Assembly: GCF_003589595.1 (NCBI RefSeq)
Contig: NW_020653200.1
Coordinates: forward strand, 4,399,202 to 4,463,201
Origin: Hyposmocoma kahamanoa
Taxonomy: Eukaryota > Arthropoda > Insecta > Lepidoptera > Cosmopterigidae
Direction: 5' to 3'
DNA length: 64,000 nucleotides
The position numbers and the translations under genes are program-made. Numbering within the stretch: the first letter of the stretch is position 1; every line of letters starts with the position of its first letter. The notes under the pieces were generated by a model. That model was given only the letters and a program-made list of their open reading frames with translations, was not told the DNA's origin and searched no databases. Positions 60,801-64,000 of the stretch are shown here, in pieces.

Positions 60801-63651
60801 ATTAATAGTATGATACAACAGTCAAGCTAAAATAAATTGGATACTTTTTACTTGATTTGTTTGACACTGGCAAGTTATACACCATCGTAAAGCACGTTAT
60901 TTGGTAATAAATTTGAAATGATTATCAGTAATTACAGATTTATTTTCCGGATATTTCGGAATGGTTACACGCTTCATGGTCACGGGTTTTACTGGACAGT
61001 GGCAGTTTTCAGCTTTAGAAGCAGACATCTTTCGCTGTCGACGAGTACCTTCATCTCGATTACTTGTGGTGTTACTATTGTCACTCACTTTTTTCCAACA
61101 AACTACACTCACTGTGTCCACACGCGAAACTGAAGTCGAAGCAGTTTTGTTTTTATTTTTATAAGCACCGGATTCCAGGTACTGGATGGTTTAAAACAAT
61201 CTCCACGGTTAAAAGTTTTGTTCTTTGTGATCTCGATGGCTTCTCGTACCAAACGTGGTATTTAGTGACGTTCCGTCGACAGTACTTAGGTGCTATGCAG
61301 CTCGATATAGTGGTTGTGTTATTTTGTGTAAGATGTTGTGCTATAGCTGACTTTTGCTGCCGAAGTCAAGAATCCGACACCACGTCTGGCGTCACGACAA
61401 CGCCGCTTCGCTTCTGCCAGTACACTCGAAGATTTTCATTGAAAATGTATCTATCCTGGCTCCCCTGACCTGGCACCTTGTGACTGTTACCTCTATCCGA
61501 AAATTAAAAGACAAGCAGTTTGAAAGAAGAAAATGCCTCGGCTGCTTATAACTTTGAAATTTCTGAGGTGTTTAAAGAAGAGTGGTCATTGGTATTTTCC
61601 AATTGGTTTAGACGAACGGAAAAGTGTATGCGTGTCCATGATGCATACTTTGAATAAATCGATACCTGTAATAAAGAATATATTGTATAACTTTTGAAAA
61701 TCTACCGATCATGACGACGGTATGCGGCCTATACAAAACGATTTGTAAAGGAAACAATAAGTGTATGAATGAATGTTGAAATAATGAATAGGAGATAAAG
61801 CAAAGAGACCTGTAGCAGCGCTTTTTCACTACTGCGACGCATTCGCGAACTCTGTATGGAGAAATCAATCTTTAGAAATGAACTGCAGAGTTTGTTAATG
61901 ATATTTCACTTTGAACGTATTAATTTAGTTAGAGGATTAGGCCCAGGTGAATAGAAGAGAATTAGATTTCGGCTGTATAGGTTCTCGAATATGACGGTTT
62001 TGAATGAAGTCGATATCAGAAGTGTTCATATATTGCTTTTGATTTCAGAGCCACATGCAGACATTACTTCGGCTGCTTAACGGCGCTCCATCGCCAGAGG
62101 CCTATTTCAACGCGTTCATGGTTGCCGTAGTGAGTATTATCGTTCAATATCAAGAAAATCATACAACAATCACAAAACTTAGCAATCACAAATCTTTACC
62201 GCTAAGCAATCCCAACTACTGTTGCTGTGTACGCTTAGCCTAAGTTCATAATTTTCGAAAATTACTTTAGTTGTCTGTTTTTAACCGACTTCAATAAAAA
62301 GGGGAGGTTCTCAATTTGACTGTTTTGTTTTGTATGTACGTTGCGCAATAACTCCGCCATTTGTGTATCGATTTTGATGATTTTTTTTGGAAAGAGGGTA
62401 CCTCCATAGTGGTCGCAATTAATTTTGAAGAAAATCATCCACCTTTAAGGGAGGCTGTTTTTTATTATTATTTATTATATTAGTTATTTGTTTTTATTTA
62501 TTTAGGTGCTATTTATTTTACAAATAGCGCCTAAATTTTATTATAAGGAGCAATTATTTTAATGTTTGGTTTTGCTATTCTCCAATTCAAGGCGTTTTTC
62601 TCTCTCAATATACTTTGAGTAGTGAAAACCGATTTTTATTATCTCCTGTGTCAAGTTCGGTATAGTGGCGAACTAGGGGATGAATCCGGGTTTGCGCACT
62701 TTCCGGTAACGAATTTCCATAAAACTTGGCAATTAGAAGTAATTCTACGTAGTTTTGGGTCGGTTTTTTTAGTACTCTGTACTGAGATTATTAGATACAA
62801 ATTCAAAAAAATTTTTTCTATGTAACGTTAATGAGTGTATAAATACCAAGACATAATATGAACTTCAACTTATAGCGTTGTGTTGGTTGACTGGTTTAAA
62901 AAAATCAAATATATTACGAAATATTACTTGAACAATTTTCTAAAAACAAAATAAAAAGAGGTTATAATAAGCTATAGCAAAGATGTTTTCTGTGTTTTTT
63001 TTGCAAAACGATGTTTTAATTTTTCTGCAATTGCCAAATTCAAATCCTCATATTTAGGTTATTTTTACTATAATTTGAAAAATAATCTTTATTTGCTATG
63101 TGTCAAGTCCGAAAGCTTGAATTGCTGTATAATAATAATAATTTTTATATTTTATTGCTGTATAATAATAAATATTAAAAATACTCTATTAACTACCAGG
63201 CATTTAAAGGATCTATAAACTGCCTCCATGCCAGATTGCCACGCAGAGGTCCCTGGTTCGATTCCCGGGCCGAGAGAAATATGTATATGGCCTACATTTA
63301 TTTCTCTCGTGAGTTTGGGTGTAATTTGTGGTTGTCAATGTGTGTGTCCTTGACACCCGCGATACCTAGTTTCCCTAGTGTGGCGCTATATTGAGTGTGT
63401 GCGTTATAAAAGTCTTATTATTTCACGAACAGGCCCGTCAGTTGTTCTTAGTGGAGCCAATGCAAGGGCAAGCGGTTGGCTCACCGGAGCCGCCACTAGT
63501 GCCCAACGAATTCACGTCGCTGCGGCTACTTCTGCGCAACTACGCCGAGGAGATGCTCGCGCGCTGCGGCGGCAACGAGACCGACAGCCGCACTTTCGTT
63601 AATGTTGCTGACTACTTCATTGACCAACATGCAGACTTTATCAGTGCAATG
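33818..63651 (+). CDS. BAG6: BAG6/Scythe-like large proline-rich protein, 5' 15 coding exons (3' end outside window)
   Basis: BAG6 is a nuclear and cytosolic chaperone scaffold that holds hydrophobic substrates for tail-anchored protein delivery and for degradation. Model: join(33818..33880, 38256..38373, 43725..43912, 44504..44653, 45258..45338, 48510..48583, 55501..55642, 55741..55935, 56012..56438, 56726..56965, 57125..57346, 60009..60135, 60630..60735, 62049..62129, 63433..63651, then beyond). Every junction is GT-AG, phases match throughout, and 811 codons are open. An N-terminal ubiquitin-like fold covers about residues 1-75 (IKTLDSN, RLIFCGRVLQDEKKLAEY, GKVVHLVQRAPP), the BAG6 signature. 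A His-rich linker lies at 81-97. A helical BAG6-type domain covers about 240-340 (ELEQLLEQFAPHRAVYIRML, MHSFAHAFHAVSDI). Low-complexity Q/N/G/A-rich regions cover about 350-640. The C-terminal part lies outside. The start codon is the first ATG that gives a UBL; no earlier in-frame ATG fits. Exons 5 and 6 are short and rest on phase plus splice sites. Confidence 0.94.
35790..35885. repeat. Inverted repeat of 13-bp arms
   Basis: CTACATCTTGATT and AATCAAGATGTAG flank an AT-rich centre in BAG6 intron 1. Possibly a small MITE; no family copy seen. Confidence 0.5.
37150..37262 (-). repeat. Possible family B SINE relic
   Basis: The minus strand has CATAGCACAGTAGTTAACAG and CTAGTACATGGAATTCCCTA, resembling parts of the family B SINEs at 49232 and 58520. 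Weak. Confidence 0.35.
38256..38373 (+). CDS. BAG6: BAG6 coding exon 2 (UBL core)
   Basis: The acceptor is tctttcag and the donor is TATG|gtgagt. It encodes the UBL helix and central strand (ITVQQLKEKVRE, then RLIFCGRVLQDEKKLAEY), the most diagnostic part of the UBL. Confidence 0.95.
40128..40300 (-). repeat. LINE 3'-end fragment with ATTC-type tail
   Basis: The minus strand ends TTATGTGCAATAAAGAATAT followed by a CATT/TTCA repeat (40131-40152). Upstream is GTTGCCTGGAAGAAATTGCT and AGCAATAAGGCCACCTGTTG, a 3'-UTR type common in lepidopteran CR1-like LINEs. In BAG6 intron 2. Confidence 0.65.
40460..41866 (+). pseudogene. Non-LTR retrotransposon reverse transcriptase (open frame, N-terminus missing)
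   Basis: An open 468-codon frame with no internal stop. RT motifs in order: PLPKKSNPSSFSHYRPISIL (motif 1), GFRAGHSTVSAL, LLDFSSAFSTVDF (first acid), GVPQGGVLSPILF, HLYADDLQIY (catalytic YADD), LLNAQKSQAII and LGIIMDQTLSW. The C-terminal region, SFTVNAARMWNLLPVEVRQS, is the usual end of CR1/Jockey-group ORF2. The endonuclease and the first RT residues are absent. The intact frame suggests a fairly recent insertion. The start shown is only where the open frame begins. Confidence 0.93.
41959..42942. mobile_element. TIR transposon with long inverted repeats and an internal assembly gap
   Basis: Ends CAGGGTGATTGG...CCAATCACCCTG between TA dinucleotides (41957-41958, 42943-42944). The arms match almost base for base for about 165 bases, up to the gap (42127-42526). 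It is inserted in the LINE 3' UTR. The TA target and CAGGGTG ends fit a Tc1/mariner-superfamily or related nonautonomous element. Internal content is unknown. Confidence 0.87.
42127..42526. other. Assembly gap (400 N)
   Basis: A run of exactly 400 N inside the TIR element. It starts just where the second arm of the inverted repeat would be expected to fold back. Confidence 1.
43725..43912 (+). CDS. BAG6: BAG6 coding exon 3 (UBL end and His-rich linker)
   Basis: The acceptor is tttacgacag. The split codon becomes Asp, then VNGKVVHLVQRAPP completes the UBL. A histidine/serine-rich linker follows, with eight His between residues 81 and 97. It ends CGGAGACTTATG|gtaagt. Confidence 0.94.
44110..44262. 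mobile_element. MITE family M2, copy 4 (right end decayed), in BAG6 intron 3
   Basis: Begins GGGCCGTATTCCAGAACTCT, contains ACTGTAAATACGACTCTAAT, and ends TCCTGACTGGCGCATTAAGT. The last TIR segment is missing. Confidence 0.72.
44504..44653 (+). CDS. BAG6: BAG6 coding exon 4
   Basis: 50 codons between a ttgttag acceptor and GATGAG|gtaaga. It contains an amphipathic helix (LELIRRLVGEIKTSLANLEA) and is phase 0 on both sides, so it could be skipped without a frameshift. Confidence 0.88.
45258..45338 (+). CDS. BAG6: BAG6 coding exon 5 (short, acidic)
   Basis: 27 codons, acidic and Ser-rich (ENSGASSSEPQIENMESE), between acceptor ttactgtag and donor GAAGAG|gtaatg. It is phase 0/0, so its inclusion could be optional. 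The call rests on splice sites, frame, and a composition that fits the flanking linker. Confidence 0.75.
46812..47022. mobile_element. MITE-like inverted repeat, in BAG6 intron 5
   Basis: Left GGGTAATTTTCAGTTTAATTTCC and right GGTTAATTTTCTCTACC-type arms (GGGTAATTTTCAGGTTAATT in complement) face each other over an AT-rich centre that also partly pairs (GGTGGCTATC / GGTGGCAATT). Boundaries approximate. Confidence 0.55.
47710..48266. mobile_element. MITE-like TIR element with about 170-bp arms, in BAG6 intron 5
   Basis: Ends CAGGTTGTA...TACACCTTG between TA dinucleotides. The arms match imperfectly for about 170 bases (AAACTGATATCGAAAGCA, AACGACATCAAT, and their complements). 557 bp with no transposase frame. 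Confidence 0.8.
48510..48583 (+). CDS. BAG6: BAG6 coding exon 6 (short, acidic/Ala-rich)
   Basis: 74 bases (PEPQLDENGEEAPDAATRAA) between acceptor ttttgtatag and donor CGCAG|gtaagg. It enters in phase 0 and leaves in phase 2, as exon 7 requires. Confidence 0.82.
49232..49440 (+). repeat. tRNA-derived SINE, family B, copy 1
   Basis: Head TGATCCAACGGTTGGCACTG and B-box-like AGGTTCGACTACC. The body, TTCTAAATTGGTTCTGGTCT and AGTACAGAGAATTCCCTAGC, matches the copy at 58520. In BAG6 intron 6. Confidence 0.75.
50860..52050 (+). pseudogene. Decayed RT-bearing LINE, possibly RTE-type
   Basis: In BAG6 intron 6. Short pieces: KLYLKCVDYEVFDSVHYKDI (first-acid motif near 51100), HFRYADYDLID near 51630 (YADD region), and SDQISKQLELPASAALHQAT near 51930. 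The order and spacing fit an RT, but every frame is broken. The clade is a guess. Confidence 0.6.
51433..51499. repeat. Hairpin with 17-bp perfect arms
   Basis: ATTGGTATTTTCTTTTA pairs with TAAAAGAAAATACCAAT around a 33-base loop that itself contains ACTAGTATACTAG-like palindromic sequence. Next to an AT-rich palindromic tract at 51350-51415. Lies in BAG6 intron 6 within the decayed LINE region. Confidence 0.7.
52143..52180. repeat. Short tandem repeat ACTAGCG
   Basis: Three to four units of actagcg(actagcg), the last variant gactggg, lie 20 bases before the mariner-like element. Confidence 0.75.
52201..54741 (+). mobile_element. Mariner-like element with TIRs of about 500 bp, degenerate transposase
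   Basis: Ends CAGGGTGTCCCAAAAATAAC and its complement, between TA duplications (52199-52200, 54742-54743). The left arm 52201-52700 and right arm 54230-54741 are inverted copies of each other along their whole length, with scattered substitutions and small indels. A broken mariner-type transposase lies between. The element is 2,541 bp, about twice the usual mariner length, because of the arms. It sits in BAG6 intron 6. Confidence 0.9.
53003..54079 (+). pseudogene. Mariner-like transposase (DD41D spacing), frameshifted
   Basis: Readable in at least three frame segments. The first (53003-53356) has an N-terminal HTH-type region: MYLIYGETRRVSARG, ARLYAVRFPNRKPPTH. The second (53487-53800) has the first catalytic Asp in ILWSDES, then KINLWTGIFKWEIFGPVELP. 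The third (about 53817-54000) has the second Asp in DGCPAHY and the third Asp in SPDLNPLDFFYWG. Between the second and third Asp I count 41 residues, the spacing of rosa-type mariners. Stops and frameshifts separate the pieces, so it cannot make an active enzyme. Confidence 0.88.
55117..55324 (-). repeat. SINE family A, copy 6, in BAG6 intron 6
   Basis: Antisense to BAG6, with an AAT-repeat tail at 55117-55130 and the head ending ctgaggcag at 55323. It ends 177 bases before exon 7. Confidence 0.88.
55501..55642 (+). CDS. BAG6: BAG6 coding exon 7 (start of helical BAG6 domain)
   Basis: Acceptor ctatccag, donor GGAGAG|gtatgt. It encodes the Arg-rich RHSRPRDLGILIEELEQLLE and FAPHRAVYIRMLREA, the helical start of the conserved BAG6 middle domain. 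Confidence 0.93.
55741..55935 (+). CDS. BAG6: BAG6 coding exon 8 (helical BAG6 domain)
   Basis: Acceptor ttataattag, donor ATGCAG|gtaagc, phase 0/0, 65 codons. MICDIMHSFAHAFHAVSDI is the most recognisable stretch of the BAG6 middle domain. Confidence 0.95.
56012..56438 (+). CDS. BAG6: BAG6 coding exon 9 (Q/N/G-rich)
   Basis: Starts after ttggatgcag with AHINVV, continuing the domain, then becomes low complexity (Gln, Asn, Gly, Ala). The end was chosen at CTGTTAG|gtagag, because phase 1 restores GATTTCGAG in exon 10. A gttctg donor 10 bases upstream would break the frame. Confidence 0.9.
56726..56965 (+). CDS. BAG6: BAG6 coding exon 10 (poly-alanine tract)
   Basis: Acceptor ttgatttcag, donor GATGGTGCAG|gtaatt. 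It encodes DFENLFRGLG and then Gly/Ala-rich sequence with 11 consecutive Ala codons (about residues 520-530) in mixed GCN codons. The bases here are markedly GC-rich compared with the introns. Confidence 0.92.
57125..57346 (+). CDS. BAG6: BAG6 coding exon 11
   Basis: Acceptor atgtttgcag, donor CAGAGGC|gtaagt. It encodes GSTWGGPPTADLLQNIVSSV and VPGVEGVTLQMP, followed by a Gln/Gly-rich tail. Confidence 0.91.
58520..58737 (+). repeat. tRNA-derived SINE, family B, copy 2
   Basis: Shares the head (AGCGGCCCAACGGTTTGC), B-box-like GTTCGATTCC, and body (TTCTGAATTGGTTTTTTCGG, AGTACAGGGAATTCTTTAGT) with the copy at 49232. In BAG6 intron 11. Confidence 0.75.
59708..59900 (+). repeat. SINE family A, copy 7, in BAG6 intron 11
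   Basis: Head ACCTCTGTGGCCGAACGGCT, B box GGTTCGATTCCCGG, a body with one internal deletion after TCTCTCGTGAGT, and an ATT-type tail. Confidence 0.87.
60009..60135 (+). CDS. BAG6: BAG6 coding exon 12
   Basis: Acceptor ctctgtacag, donor CGCCG|gtaaat. It encodes a basic stretch (LQLRRATTTRAQ) and VYDRFLQCESVYGRRRVQRR. A second acceptor 13 bases downstream (ctacag) would change the frame, so the first was chosen. Confidence 0.88.
60630..60735 (+). CDS. BAG6: BAG6 coding exon 13
   Basis: Acceptor ttaaatag, donor ACACCG|gtaagc. It encodes a charged helix (IAAQERMRAYRLHAQSIETL) and ends in phase 0. Confidence 0.88.
61350..61665 (+). pseudogene. Second mariner-like transposase remnant (C-terminal part)
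   Basis: Pieces read WRHDNAASLLPV (second catalytic Asp), then in another frame SPDLAPCDCYLYPKIKRQAV (third Asp region), then FKEEWSLVFSNWFRRTEKCM and DAYFE, the usual mariner C-terminus. Frames differ. Upstream sequence from about 61150 may be further decayed transposase. It lies in BAG6 intron 13. Confidence 0.78.
62049..62129 (+). CDS. BAG6: BAG6 coding exon 14
   Basis: Acceptor ttgatttcag, donor GTTGCCGTA|gtgagt, 27 codons, phase 0/0. It encodes MQTLLRLLNGAPSPEAYFNA. Confidence 0.87.
62270..62470 (+). repeat. ACCGACTTC repeat
   Basis: TTTTAACCGACTTCAATAAA, then GGGGAGGTTCTCAATTTGAC and GCAATAACTCCGCCATTTG. This start is a widespread interspersed repeat in moth genomes (general knowledge). 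In BAG6 intron 14; boundaries uncertain. Confidence 0.6.
63219..63406 (+). repeat. SINE family A, copy 8, A-box deleted, in BAG6 intron 14
   Basis: Starts aaactgcctcc and jumps to atgccagattgcc, lacking the TGGCCGAACGG segment present in the others. The B box and body are intact. It ends about 27 bases before exon 15. Confidence 0.88.
63433..63651 (+). CDS. BAG6: BAG6 coding exon 15
   Basis: Acceptor tcacgaacag, donor GCAATG|gtaagt, 73 codons in phase 0/0, GC-rich. It encodes VPNEFTSLRLLLRNYAEEML and FVNVADYFIDQHADF. It follows directly on a SINE ending at about 63406, so that insertion reaches to within about 27 bases of the exon and abuts the acceptor. Confidence 0.92.
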
Positions 63652-64000
63652 GTAAGTATAATTAATGCTTAAGTTTTATAAGCATTTAACTAATCATAAG
63701 CGTTGCAACGATGCGATGTTATCGTCGCCTACGCTTGTTCTGCATCGGTTGCATGATAATTGGGTATATCGAACCTCAATAGTCAGAGTTATGATAAAAT
63801 AAAATTGTCAAATGTTTCTTTAGGTACAGTGCATGCATGGACTAATTTTCTAATAGTCTAATCAGTAGGTCAGTTCTCATTTCGTCTTATAAAAGGCGGT
63901 ATAAACGTATAAACTCTTTACAAGTTTTCGACTTGGGAAGGTGTACTCAAGTGGCAATCTTTGATAATGGGTGCAAGAAATCAGGATTTAAAACAGCATC

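Noticed and set aside
60897..61121. Minus-strand 74-codon frame (basic, Thr/Lys-rich)
   Set aside because: Overlaps plus frames of similar length in a mariner-relic region; no family resemblance and no splice context.

Overview
This is AT-rich eukaryotic nuclear DNA with spliced genes, GT-AG introns and dense transposon debris. The two host genes read as animal genes. Several repeats carry end sequences I know from moths and butterflies: a LINE 3' end reading CTCACCTGATGgaaagtgatgatg, and a short repeat ending cttaccaycrGGCGcacgacntgttcgtccc. A lepidopteran insect is therefore the best guess, as inference.

Two host genes are supported. (1) A complete Pin1/dodo peptidyl-prolyl isomerase lies on the minus strand in three exons (23615 to 18272). 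Its junctions give 164 residues with an N-terminal WW domain and a C-terminal parvulin domain. (2) A BAG6 (Scythe/BAT3-like) gene lies on the plus strand, with 15 coding exons from 33818 to 63651 and continuing past the window edge. All splice phases agree, giving 811 codons so far. The genes are divergent, with about 10 kb between their start codons. Both act in protein quality control or folding, but nothing here shows they work together.

Layout: 1-18 kb is gene-free, with LINE fragments, tRNA-derived SINEs, MITEs, a GC-rich inverted-repeat pair of about 485 bp arms, and a CGTCA pentamer array. 18.2-23.7 kb is Pin1, whose introns hold SINEs and LINE relics. 23.9-31.4 kb is a three-level nest: an old plus-strand copia element, split by a minus-strand copia element (5-bp target duplication), whose 3' LTR is split by a Tc1-like transposon with an uninterrupted 353-codon transposase. 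31.4-33.3 kb has a LINE fragment, tRNA-like repeats and clustered MITEs. 33.5-64 kb is BAG6. Its introns hold a 5'-truncated LINE with an intact reading frame, a TIR element with a 400-N assembly gap inside it, a MITE with long TIRs, a degenerate DD41D mariner-like element with TIRs of about 500 bp, a decayed second mariner, and more SINEs.

I did not find a new cellular system. The most informative structures are the nested transposons, the mariner-like element with unusually long TIRs, the potentially intact Tc1 transposase, and the complete Pin1 and BAG6 gene models. Statements on families come from reading translations and motifs by eye; no search was run.
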